Part shown: one piece after another, positions 32,131 to 43,182 of the stretch | How positions within the stretch are numbered: position 1 is the first letter of the stretch | How the letters are laid out: each line of letters starts with the position of its first letter | Assembly: GCA_037157565.1 (NCBI GenBank) | Contig: JAZHRO010000055.1 | Span: 38,409,001-38,473,000, forward strand | Origin: Thalassia testudinum | Taxonomy: Eukaryota; Streptophyta; Magnoliopsida; Alismatales; Hydrocharitaceae | Direction of reading: 5' to 3' | Length of the DNA: 64,000 bases | Translations under genes and position numbers: made by a program | The notes under the pieces: model-generated | Told to the model about the DNA's origin: nothing | What the model saw: only the letters and a program-made list of their open reading frames with translations | The model's database searches: none

Positions 32131-32289
32131 CATCAAATATCACATAGTGGGCTGCTTTTAGGCAAAAGGCATTCGGGTTGGTGACTTCAGGGGAAACCTG
32201 ACCATGTTGGAGGTAACTTACTATGGGGTCCATCCAAGAAGCCTCACCAATGCTTAAAGTCATTACCAAGTTTTGCAGATAGAAGGTTA

Positions 32290-32590
32290 GGTCCTCAAGA
32301 CTAATGTTGTAGAGGCTAATTTAGAGAGGGTGTTTGCTAGTAAGTTTCTGCTCTGGGTACTCGATTGACGTTGATGTGATGGAAGTCTACCATGACCACC
32401 TAGGCTTTTTTTGCGCATCGTGCCATTGCTTGATCCCTTTCCTAGATTTCTCTTGGACTTAGTGTGCGACTAGTTGGGAGTTCGTAAACATGTCAAGGTT
32501 GGTTGCTCAAATCATTTTGGCAAGGCGGAGGCCCACTAGGACGGCCTCATACTCCACCACATTGTTTGCTGAGGGGAAAACCAGTCAGGT
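32290..32590 (-). pseudogene. Second (archaeal-type) RNase H of Tat-like element
   Basis: Minus-strand reading gives ANNVVEYEAVLVGLRLAKMI, a stop, then TNLDMFTNSQLVAH. It lies between the ordinary RNase H and the integrase. An extra RNase H at this place is diagnostic of the Tat clade (established knowledge). The Asp of the usual DSQLV motif is Asn here, and stops interrupt it. Confidence 0.65.
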
Positions 32591-33260
32591 TGTGCATTTC
32601 CTTATGAAGTTGTTGGGGGACGCGAGGACCACTTCCTGCACCAGCCTTGCTCTTATTGGAGTCATTGACGTGAAGTTGCTAGATTCCCTACCTAACGGTG
32701 ATAATATAGTGAATTCCACCGCGAAGTCGACAAGATCTTGTCCCTTGATGACCAAGTGAGATGGATACTTGATATCGTATTTTGCCAACTTTAGGGACCA
32801 TCGCATCTAGCGGGGAGGAGTTGGATGGCCTATGGAGCATTTTTCTCAATAGTTGATCTATGAGGATGATCATGGTGTGCAGTTCAAAATATGGCCACAA
32901 TTTCGTGGTAGTGTTCACTAGGGCTAAACCAAGTTTTTTGAATGAGGGGTACTTAGCTTCCACCCCTTAATAGCCAAACTTAAAGCGGCAGGGTATAGGA
33001 ACAAAGGTTTGCCCAGTATTGGTGATGCCAGAATAGGTAGAGATTGAAGATGTTGCTTAATTATGTTAAGGGCTTCCTACCACTGAGGAATGCAATGCCT
33101 AGCCATGCATCCCTTGCCCATTTTCAAGCATTCAAAGAAAGGGGGGCATCAATCGGATGCCTTTGATAGGAGGTATTCCAAGGTAGTAATCCACCCGACC
33201 AAAGACTGGACTACTCAGAGGTTCCTAGGCAGGCAGAGGTCCATGAACGCTCAAATTTTG
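32591..33260 (-). pseudogene. pol: RNase H of Tat-like element
   Basis: Minus-strand pieces read EAKYPSFKKLGLALVNTTTK, YFELHTMIILIDQLLRKML, then RWSLKLAKYDIKYPSHLVIKG and QDLVDFAVEFT. This is the RNase H end and the tether typical of Tat/Ogre pol. It is frameshifted between 32,963 and 32,806. Confidence 0.75.
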
Positions 33261-33264
33261 TCAA

Positions 33265-33664
33265 GGTTGGCCTCAATCCTTTGGCTCAACACTAGTAATC
33301 CTAAGAATTTTCCCGATGAGACCCTGAAGGTGCACTAGATTCAGCATGAGGAGGCGATACTCATGTAGTATGAAAAAGACTTCTGCCAAAATTTTTAAAC
33401 AATCCACGAAGCTAGTATCCTTCACCAAGATGTCATTAATGTAGGTTTCAAGAGTCTGTCTAATTAATTTTACAAAACAAAGCTTACAAGGCATTGGTAA
33501 GTGGCCCCAATATTTTTCAGCCCAAATGGTATTACACAATGTTAAAGTAATCCTCTATAGATTACAAAAGAAGTATGGGGCCTATTTGCCTAGGATAAAC
33601 TAATTAGGTGGTAGTTGAAAAACGCCAGTTTATCATTACTCTTATGCCCTAAAATAGATGTAGC
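33265..33664 (-). pseudogene. pol: RT of Tat-like element, C-terminal half
   Basis: Minus-strand reading shows VIPFGLKNIGATYQ, then ETYINDILVKD where the catalytic box is IND rather than the usual DD pair, and then the thumb region (LAEVFFILHEYRLLMLN). The N-terminal half resumes at 38,967 on the other side of a large insertion. Confidence 0.72.
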
Positions 33665-33837
33665 TCTTATGATTTTTAACTCCGCAAGCAGGTTTTTGGG
33701 CTGCATTTAGGCATCACATAGGTTAGGCATGCATTGCATTGTTTTGTTATTTTTAACATGTTTATTTGAGTGTTAGGGTTAAAACAAATAAGCAGAACCC
33801 TAAAACCCTGACATTCATGAAGGCAAATGGTGAAGGA

Positions 33838-34560
33838 GCTCATTTCAGCTAGGACATTGCCAGATCCAGCTCCACATAGTTGGATACTAGCTTACCTGGA
33901 CTAGGGTTAGCTCCACTTAGCTCCATTTAGCTCATCTCGGCTGAATGCTAGCTCATCGTAGCTAAACCTAGCCCAGATCCATCTCAACTTGGTTGAGTCT
34001 AGTTCATCCTAGCTCCATTCAGTTCACTGGGAGCTCTAACTAGCTCAACTAAGTTGACATCAGCTCAACTCAACTCATATCTAGCTCAACTTGGTTGAGT
34101 CTAGTTCATCCCAGCTCCATTCAGTTCATTGGGAGCTCTAACTAGCTCAACTGAGTTGACATGACTTCAATCCAGCTACAACTTAGCTCATTCTAGCTCC
34201 ACCTAGCTCCTCTTTGCTCATAGGAGCTCCAATCAACTTAGCTTTGCTACTAGTTTTTAGCTAGCTAAGCTAGGTCAGCAGAGAAAGTCCACAGCCAGCT
34301 TTCCCTAGCTCTAGAATAGCTGGTACCAGCTCAACCTAGCAACTTAGTAGCTAGCAAAGAACTACTTAGCTAAAGTAGAGTAGTTGAGCTCCTACAAGGA
34401 CTTCTTTAGCAGATAATAGCTCCCACAAGCTTCAGGGTAGCTCAAGTTTTCTTCCTTAGCTCCTCCTCCCTAAACCCTAATCCTTCCTACCTCTTCTTCT
34501 ACTCAACCATTAGTTAAGCTAGCTTAGCTAGCTTAGCTAAGCTCAAAAGTAGCTACACCT
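33838..34560. repeat. AGCT-rich low-complexity tract with a 102-bp direct repeat
   Basis: Words such as TAGCTC, GAGCTC and CAGCTC recur every 10-20 bp. Inside it, about 33,983-34,070 is repeated at 34,085-34,170 with few changes (CTCAACTTGGTTGAGTCTAG...), offset 102. AGCT is self-complementary, so the tract is full of small palindromes. Confidence 0.8.
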
Positions 34561-34879
34561 CCATGGCCATCCATTTAAACCCAAACCTACACCCTAACCA
34601 CTATTCCAAGTCCACCACCTAAGCAAACTAACTAGTCCACTCCTAGTTGGCGCCACCAACCTTCATGACTCTTCACACCACCACCACTAAAGGCCACTTA
34701 ATTTTCCGTCCAAAACTACCCATAACCACCACCTTAACCCACTTCAAGTTGGCGCCAACTTGAAGCCCCATCATCCACCCTACACATCCCCCCTTAACCT
34801 ATCTCCATCATCCATCTAGTGGCGCCACCTTTAACCCTCCTACACTTGGCTCCAACACCACTTAACCCACCATAACTAC

Positions 34880-37563
34880 TGTTTGCGAGCGAAATTGATG
34901 TTATAAATGCTGCGTTGTAGTATAGGTCGAAATTGCTTGAGAACAAAAAAGATTTATGCTTGAAAGAAATCCGAGGTTGAACACAGGGAGCAAATAACAA
35001 TTAACTCTCAAGATTGCAATTCTATCTATGTATAATAATAAGTCCAAGCAAGAATGATATATATGATAAAGCAAATGTCAATGAAGCAAAAAGATTAGGG
35101 TAAAATGGCGATTTGAATCACCAATTACTCCTAAGCACAAATAAGCTCAAGTATCTCAAATAATGCAATAGTAATATCAATGCAACAGTAGCATCAGTCA
35201 ACGGCTAGGCCAATCAGTCGACTTAAGCAGCAGGTGCTACAGTGCTAGGGAAGCACTGTTCTTCTCTATCCTTTTCCTCTTCTCTTGTTCTCTTGGATTT
35301 TAGCTTCTCTCTTCTCTTCTCTTCTCTTCTTCACACACAGAGGGGCTTTGATTTTGGCTAAGTGTCGAAATCTCCTTAGAGCAAAACCCTCCCTTGCCCA
35401 CGCGCACTCTCTCCTTTCTTTCTCTGGGTTCCTCCTTCCCAGGGCCTTGCACAATATCGAGCAATCGGATTTAGATCTGAGCGCACCTGGGACCATGGCT
35501 GCGGGCGTGGGTCATAGCTGAGGTGTGTGTAGGTTAGGCAAGTCAGGTCAGCGCCAAGCCCGCGTGATGCGTGTCACGGGCGAGGCACATGTGAAGGGGT
35601 GGTGGGGGACCTCACCCCCCAAGTGACTTGAGGCGAACAACTTTGATGACTTCTTCTCCTTATACTGCTTCAGTGCTTCATCTACTTCCGATGTGGCACT
35701 ATCCTCCTAAGCTTTCCTCTTCGCACAACGTTGCGACAGTATCGAGCTAATTCCGATCAAAGGTCTAGTCAAAGGACCAAATTGATCCCTTGGTTGCATT
35801 CCTGGACAAAGTCCGCTGCACCTGGAGCTTCCACTTGTGCTTGCAACGACTGAGGAGAGCTTCAAGCTTCGCTCAAGCTTGTCGTTAATGGTGTGGAGGA
35901 CTTGACACCTGAAGATCAAGAAAAAGGGCCTCACGGCTGCGTTAGATGGTTTAGCAGGATCGCGATGATGCGGTAGAGGCGTTGGTGGCGGTAGCGTGCT
36001 GCGAGGGGGGTCGGAGATGGCTAGCAGATGCGGATTTGGTCAGAGAATAGTAGGTTGTTTGGTGGGTAGTTAGGAGGGGAAATCGACCTAACTATGTTAG
36101 GGCTTTTGCTCCTGGGATCGAGGCGGAGGTGTAGGGATGAGCGGTGGCCAATTTGGTGGAGTTTAGTGGTCATGCGAACTCGCCGGAGGTATGTCAGCGA
36201 GGTGGAGGACAGGGAGCGTTCGAGTTAGATGGCGGTCAAAACAGAGTGTGGTTGGTGTGTGAATGAAGTAGAGGAGTTAAGGAACTTATCTAGGTAGTTG
36301 GTAGACGAAGGGGAGCAGAGGTGACACCGGTTGCGGTATGGTCGGCGTCAGGGAAGAAGGTAGCTCTAGTGGGGTTTGGACGGCGAGGACGAAGGAGATA
36401 GAGGCACCGGCTAGTACTGCGTGACGTGGAGGCAGCTGAGGGAGACAAATATGTCGCCGGTATTGCGAACGGACGAGGAATGGAGACAGAGGAGGTTGCC
36501 GGACGTCGTGGAGCACTTCGGCCGGAGGAGGAGAGAAGAATTGGGGGTTATTCCGGTCAAATTTGAGCGTAGGATGGACGGTATGCATTTGGGCTTCTTT
36601 TATAGGCCTCTGGAGGATGATTTGAGCTTGGGAAGCAAGCTTCCCAAGCTTGGAAGGTCAGAGGAGATGGAAGCTTGAAAGATACCTGAATCTCTCATGC
36701 ATTTGCATGAGAGATTGGGAAGGTTGTAGGGCTTCGGATCTACCTCAAAAGGAAGGGAATTCCTTGGCGAACTTCCCTTTCAAATTTGAGAGGGATTCGT
36801 CATGGAATCAAGGAGAAAATGCCAAATCAAGCTCGCTGGAGTTGTAGGATTAGGATTTCATGGTGGCAGGGACCTATTTGAAGAAAGAGATGATATGGTT
36901 GGGACCTTTTTGTAAAGAATTCAAAAGTTAGGGGCATGTGTGTGAGATAAAAGAGTCAGACAGGAACAAATTGCAAATTAGGTGAAGATGATTTCAGATT
37001 GGGCCCAAATTTTGACACAAATCTAATTTGGACCTAAGAAATCCAATGGTGAAGTTGGATTTTGGTTTTGACCTAGTTTGACTAGATAATTTGCACAATT
37101 ACCCAAATTGGGGCAAATGTCTGTCTAAGACTTTATTTTGGGTCAAGACGGGTTCCATTGGTCAAATTGAAGGTACCAAACCCTAGAGAACATTTTTCGA
37201 TGATTTTTAGAGGATTTAGATGAATTTTATCCCGAGTAAAACCTTAGTTAATTAAGCAGGTCTATTTTTAAGATTTCAGATGTCATTTAATTCCTGAAAT
37301 GTGCGAAAAATCCTTTTTTGTTTGTTCTAACCCACTTGTTAGACTCTTAATTCCATTTGACCTTTGTTTAACCCCTGAGAAAATCCACGGTTATTCTATT
37401 TTTGTGATAGAATGGTAAATTTATAGAAATAATCCTGTATTCTTGTCTTCTTCTCAAATCATTGTTTTGTGCCCTTAAGACCTTCGGATGGATATGTAAG
37501 AGCTTTGATTGACTTAATCTGATCAAATTGAGCTAGTTATGGCTAATGATGGTGTTTCCATCA
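34880..37563 (-). mobile_element. Solo beta LTR (minus orientation)
   Basis: On the minus strand it starts TGATGGAAACACC at 37,563 and ends GCTCGCAAACA at 34,880. It is flanked by a perfect TSD, ACTAC (34,875-34,879 and 37,564-37,568). It matches the other beta LTRs, 2,684 bp in all. The CT-rich middle and the AAATCACC tract near 35,130 are conserved. Spurious short frames are not genes. Confidence 0.88.
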
Positions 37564-38966
37564 ACTACCCCCCTACACATCCCTACACTTGGCGCCAATT
37601 ACCCTCAACCCTCCACCACACAACCACCACCTTATAAGGCCATCCCTACCCTAAACCTACCTACCTTCAAGAACCCTTAGTTGGTGCCACCTAACCCTCT
37701 CCCTTAACCATCCTAAAGTGGTGCCAACACCAGTTAAAACCACCATAACCACCACTCCATACATCCCTCCTTTTGGCGCCACCTTATATCCACCCTCCAT
37801 TCACCAACCACCACCCTACAACACCATCCTAACCCTACACATATCCTACACGCCACCTAACCCTACCACCATCAACCCTTAACCCTAGTCCTTACCTAGG
37901 GTTGACACCAAATACCTTGCACCCCCCATTTTGGCGCCACCCATTGTCAACCCTAGGATCACCTAGCCACCCTCTACAAGCCATCTTAACCCTCCATCCA
38001 TTAACTACCCTTAACCCCCTTCCACTCCTATGAAAAGACCAACACCCACCACCATTAATTCACCTTTGGCTACATAATTTTCTACCCATACTTCCACCTT
38101 CTTCCACCCTTCATAGATATCCAAGAGAAGAAGGAGAAGAACAAGATTAAGGGGACACTCTGTCCCCTTGGTGCCTTCCCCTCTTCCCTTTTCTCTTGTG
38201 CCCACGCCAGCCAGAGGAGAAGCTAGGCAAGGAAGACCTTGGGAGGAGGTCTTGAGGGTGGTACACGCCCACCCTTGAAGGAGCTTTTGAGGTGGAAACC
38301 ATCCACCTTTGGAGGAACTAAGGCATGCCCATTTAGGGCTTGCCAGGAGGAGGATACACCTTGGAGGAGCAATTCAAGGAGAAGAAGAAGGAGGAATCCT
38401 TTTCAATTACAGGAGCAGCCGCAATTGGAGCAAGGACCCTCCCCTCTTCATCATATCATCAGGAGGATATTGAGTTTTTATTTTGTCTTTTTTAATTTTT
38501 AGTAGAAGCAATCTTGTACTTGTAAAATAATATCTTCCTTTCGTAAAAGTTGCCTTCTTTAAATTCTTGTTGCAATTCTTATTGCGCAGTTTTGCTTTTT
38601 CCTTATTGCATACACACGCTCTCTCTAATTACTCTAGATCTTCACGTACCTAGAGTGGGCTTAGAGAGAGAAATTACTTGTCACTTAGGTTTTAGTTCTA
38701 GTAAGTAAGGTGTAGTCGCTTTCTCGTTTACAAATTTGGCATTCCCCGTTATTTCAAAAACAAAAAAAAAAAAAATATTCAAAAAATAAAAAAGAAAGCT
38801 GATTTCCCATTTTTCAAGCAAGAGATTCGAATTTTGCAAACTTGCCTCTTGGGTGACTCTAGATACTACCACTATCTAGGTTATAAATTTTAAAAGCAAT
38901 TGTGAATTGACGTATGTTACAATGATTTAAAACCCTAATTTCAAATCATGTCAATTGTTCGCATCA

Positions 38967-39140
38967 GTAGTCACTATAAGTGTCTTGAAAGGACATGTGG
39001 TTTGGCCAACTCATAAGTCCACCAGTGCATCAATCTTTGGGAGAGGGAACTCATCCTTTAAGCACGTGACGTTCAAGTTGGTGAAGTCAACACACATCTG
39101 CTATGTGTTTCTCACCTGCTCCTCTTCAAGATTGGAGTTG
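38967..39140 (-). pseudogene. pol: RT of Tat-like element, N-terminal half
   Basis: The minus-strand frame reads QMCVDFTNLNVTCLKDEFPL, then PKIDALVDLWAKPHVLSFQDTYSDY with one frameshift. This is the first half of the RT palm, with the catalytic Asp of the LSFxD motif retained. It ends at the AGCT-rich insertion. Confidence 0.75.
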
Positions 39141-39800
39141 ATTTGTTCGATTTTTTTTGGGTCTCCCAAGTAGAGTTGAATAGTCATGGTGGTGGACCCC
39201 TGCTGAACTAACTTTGGCGGATCCTCTCCCGGTAGCTCTCCTGAAGTGATGATGTTGGTTGGTGCTCTCTTCTTCCCCCATTTCTAGGGCTTTGGTGGGA
39301 TTCTCTGGAGCATGCACTCCATTTCTAAGCAGGGAGTTCGTGCTCGACCAATTGGTCTCCGTGGACAATATTGATGCCAACCAGAAATCAGAAGAGGATT
39401 ATCTGAAAATATGACGACATGATTTCCACAAAGGTGTGCATGGTCGATCAGCTGATGATTCCATCGAAATTAATTGATGGATTGACCATTGTGAAAGTGG
39501 TTTTGTAATTCAGCTTACGATTCTTGTCTTAGATGGTCACTAGGCAGTCAATTTCGCCCTTAGGCATCACCTTGTGATTGCCATATCCCACCTCCAAGTA
39601 ATGGGATGGGGTGAGGTCCTTTGCTCTGAAGCTCAGTTCGATTACAGTTTAAAGAAAGAGGACATTGAGTATGCTCCCTTTGTCGATGAAGAGTCGGGGT
39701 TGATTTTGTTTGGCCACAAGGAGAGTGATGAGGAGGGCGTCATTGTGGCAGCTTGGGTTTGGGAGGTGCTAGAAGATGGAGGATGCAGCTTACTCTAACT
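39141..39800 (-). pseudogene. pol: Protease region of Tat-like element
   Basis: Minus-strand reading contains HNDALLITLLVAKQNQPRLF, then IDEGSILNVLF, where the active-site Asp is kept in IDEGS. HYLEVGYGNHKVMPKGEIDC follows. Nearer RT comes TTMTIQLYLGDPKKIEQINS, the linker usual in Tat pol. Several stops are present. Confidence 0.68.
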
Positions 39801-41172
39801 TCTGGTGTGAAGTTGAAGCCCGCCACCTTAAGAGAGTGAGGGTTGCTTGGAAGAGATTTGCCTGAGTTTTTGATGCTTGGCTGGTATTAGCATTGACACC
39901 AAAAATCACGTCCACTGCTACTAGTCCTATGCTTGCTGGCAAGAGGTATTCAAGTGACCTTGGTGTGGTAGGGGTGGATGCTCCCATGTGTCTTTGGACG
40001 AGCATGTGTAGGTCTCGCTAGGGGTAATCCTTAGAGGGAAGATCCTAGCTGAGTCCCTCTTCGGCTAACATGTTTGACATGTCTTTACAGCTCTGGGGCT
40101 CAATGAGGGCCACCATGTTTTCTCCCTAACAATGTTTGACCTGGAACTGGTGGAACTCTTCCGACTCTTCGATGGGGCATTTGCCTTTGTTGACTTCATT
40201 GCATTGGACGCACTGTGTGAGGTTGTCATCTCGAATCTGGGATTCAATTTGGTCCTAGAGACCCCGATAATACTCCATCGCAGAGCCCTTCGCCTTGTGG
40301 TAACAACAATATGGGCTAGTCATGGCAAGTCATCATAGTAGGGGGTGGCGGTAAGACGTTTGCTTGGTTTGTGTTGAGAACTTTTACTAGGATGTCTACC
40401 TATTTGCAGATGAGGGGGGTGCACTTCTACTACATCTCTCTCTTCGATTGTTGTTGTTAGTTAGCTCGGTCGTTTGGTGGTGTCTAGTGTCCTGGTTGAA
40501 TCAATTTTTCCTACAATCGCCTTGTCAGTTGATCTCTCGAGCATTACAACACTTTTGCCTTCGACTATTAAAATTTTATTGCTGAGTCTCTTTAAGCATA
40601 TCAGCTGCTCGCAAGCAAGAAGGGAAGGATTCATTCTAGCTTACATGGTGGTTCACTAGTCCCATAACTCCACCATGTCGCATGATTGGAGGTCCTCTAT
40701 GTTGTTCAAGAAATCACAATCCATGAGTCCTTACTTGAACAACTAGATTGTGATTTGGTCGTAGGGCCTCCTGCACCGAAAGTATTGCACCTTGTAGTGG
40801 TTTAGGTTGACCCTAAAGGTCTCTCCCTTCCGTTGGTAGATCTTTGCTCAAGTTATCTTTCATATGTTTTTACCCTTAGAAATACTGGTAGAACTTCTTT
40901 GCCAGCTCTTGCAATGACTCAATCTGCCCGATTTGCAAGTCATTGAACCATTCCTACATGCTGTTGGTCAATAGAGACAAGAATATTTGACTCATAATTC
41001 CATCCAGGCATCTGTGGATGAGTTTGTGCTCGTAGTAATTCCCGATGAATATGGTCGAGGTGGTTGTCTCATCTTATTGGGGGAGTGGCGGGTGCTTGAA
41101 ACATTGGGGGAGTGGTGTTTTCATAACTTCATTAAGGGAAAAGCCACGATGAATAGTTTGCTATGAATTTAA
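39801..41172 (-). pseudogene. gag: Gag of Tat-like element, partial
   Basis: From 41,100 leftward the minus strand reads as a decayed retrotransposon gag core (KLIHRCLDGIMSQIF, WFNDLQIGQIESLQELAKKF). Near 40,300 comes a Tat-type zinc-like motif (YCCYHKAKGSAMEYYRGL) with DQIESQIRDDNLTQCV. The N-terminus is cut at 41,173 by a beta LTR. No 5' LTR or PBS of the element is found in the window. Confidence 0.65.
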
Positions 41173-42251
41173 TGATAACACCATCATTAGCCATAACTAA
41201 CTCAAATTAGAGGAAATCAAGTGACAAATGCTCCTACATGATCACCTGAGAGTCATAATTCCATTCAGATCCATTTTAAGAAGAGAACACTAAAATAGGG
41301 ATAATTATGCAGTTTTAACATCACATCACAAATGCAAAATAACCATGGGATTTGTCAGGGGTTAATTAAAGGTCAATTGAGTATTAAAGTTCTAAGAGTG
41401 GTTCCACACAAGATAGAAACGAGGTTTCATGCCTTTTGAGAACTAAAACAAAATCCAAAACCCTAATTTTAGACCTGCTTAAATTAGAGAGGTTCTAGTT
41501 GGAATAAAATCTATTTAAACCTCATTAAATTCATATAAAAATATTCTAAGAGGTTTGGTACCCTTGATTTGACCATCTGAACCTATTTTGACCTTGAACA
41601 GAGCTTTAGATGGGATTTTACTCTAATTTGGGTTTCTGTGCAAATTTTCCAGTCAAACTTGATCAAAACTCAAATCCAACTTCACCATCACGTTAATTGG
41701 GTCAAAATTAGGCTAAGGCCAAAATTTAGACCCAATCATAGTTTATCTTGACCTAATTTGCATTTCAGTCCCTAAAACCTCTATTCTTCATATCTAAGCC
41801 CCTAGCTTTCGAAATGTATTGCATTCAGGTCCCTAGGTTTTTCATATTCTTCACATTTATACCCCTGCCGCCATTGTTGAGTTAACCCATAGCAGCTGAC
41901 TTTGATTGGGAAGATTCCTCGTCAAATCTTCACCAAATCCCTTCAAAATTAGAGGGATTGGCTATCAGATCACAAGGAACTTAATGAGCATAATTCCAGA
42001 TCCTAACTCGAAGAGAAAAGCCCTGGAGAGCTCAAAAATAGCCAATCCCTCTTCTTCCAGAAATCCTATTCCCACGGTTGAATTCTTCCAATTATAGAAC
42101 ACATATGAGCTCTATTTAAGCTCTATGATGTTCGACGGTCAGAACTAGTCGAGTTTAGGCCCAAAATACCCCAGTTCTTCCCTTCTCCAACCGACCTCTG
42201 ACTCGACTTCGGCGATCGTCCCAAAGGATGGCCAATGACCAAATTGGTTGG
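41173..42251 (+). repeat. Beta LTR, 5' part, inserted in Tat gag
   Basis: It starts TGATAACACCATCATTAGCC and follows the beta LTR pattern for about 1.08 kb, as at 47,264 and 27,700. It is interrupted at 42,252 by a different LTR-like start. Its own right end and second TSD were not found, so whether it was solo is unknown. Confidence 0.68.
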
Positions 42252-43182
42252 TGATAGGTCCACCTTAGTGGACTAATTTGATACCTAAGTACATTATCAT
42301 TGGGAAGGAAATGTAATTTAAAGGATGCATGATATTAACAAAATTGTGTAAGCTTTAGAATTATTATTTCATGCATTGCATCTTAATCAATTCGAGTAAT
42401 TATTTAAGGAGCAATTTGGATGGAATCATACCTCAATTTGGAATGCTATTTTCAGATATGTAATTTGTCACATGTAAGAAAGATAAAAGTTCTCCACTTC
42501 CCATCTCCAATTTTGGGAAGGAGTTGACTTTCTCTTAATTAAAATATTCCCTATAGAGTTTTTGAAAGTCACATACAAATGAAAAAGGAAAGAAAGAAAA
42601 AAGGAAACAAATAAAGAGAACCTTCCTGTCCCTTTCTCCCTCAAATCTCTCTCTCTCTCATTGTTTCTCTTCCTCTCTTTATAAACAGGGAAGGAGGCGG
42701 ATGGAATTATCATCTCACTTTGGAGGGGGAGGAAAACTACCTCTCTCATGGGAGGAATTCCTCTCCATCATATCTCCTCCCTAACGAGCCATCCGTCCAT
42801 CAGAGCTTTGTCTTCTAACAGGGGGGAGAACAACTCCACCACCGTGCTTTAGCAACTGTGCCAACCCCATCATCGCGCCTTAGCCCCCTCTACTGCGACA
42901 TCAAGACCGTGTGCCACCAACATCTTCACCACCGCATCTCGTCCACCTTCGACCATGACAAGCTAAACGGTGACAGCGTGTGGCTTGTGTTGTGACCACC
43001 ACCACGAGCCACCTCGACGAAAACCACAACACCACCACCGTGCTCCGACATCACTACCGTGCACCACCCACCTCATTTAAGATGCCTGGGAACCTTCCCG
43101 AATGTCCAGAGACTGCGCGGCCTCCATACGCATCTCAACATAAAACCACCATCTCCAGCCTCTCGTCTTTGGTACGCCTCCT
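42252..43182 (+). repeat. LTR-like fragment of unclear family
   Basis: It starts TGATAGGTCCACCTTAGTGG, resembling the alpha LTR start (TGATGAGTCCATTAAAATGG), then diverges. It contains a CT-rich stretch with CTTTATAAACAGG near 42,677 (a possible TATA box) and a GC-rich, CAC-repeat-rich part (42,830-43,080). It ends abruptly at the minus-strand element at 43,183. No gene is supported. Confidence 0.45.

Larger units (their letters stand above)
33665..38966. mobile_element. AGCT-rich insertion in Tat RT, probably a solo LTR
   Basis: The Tat RT frame breaks near 33,664 and resumes at 38,967 (minus strand SFQDTYSDY). Excluding the nested beta LTR (34,880-37,563) the insertion is about 2.6 kb. Its right end is GTTCGCATCA. 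The flanks GTAGC (33,660-33,664) and GTAGT (38,967-38,971) could be an imperfect TSD, and the left end does not start with TG, so the edges are approximate. Its right end, AATGATTTAAAACCCTAATTTC, resembles the end of the beta LTR at 49,890. It holds AGCT-rich and C-rich low-complexity sequence (many TTGGCGCCA-like words at 34,640-34,850 and 37,570-37,950) and no gene. Confidence 0.5.

Noticed and set aside
38750..38790. A13-14 run as a possible poly(A) tail of a LINE or retrogene
   Set aside because: No LINE coding sequence and no matching TSD around it; it lies inside the AGCT-rich insertion.
43072..43120. Short stretch resembling the Tekay LTR start (AAGATGCCTGGGAACC...CCAGAG)
   Set aside because: Only about 40 bp with mismatches; too short to call a Tekay fragment, though it may be another AGACGTCT-type site.
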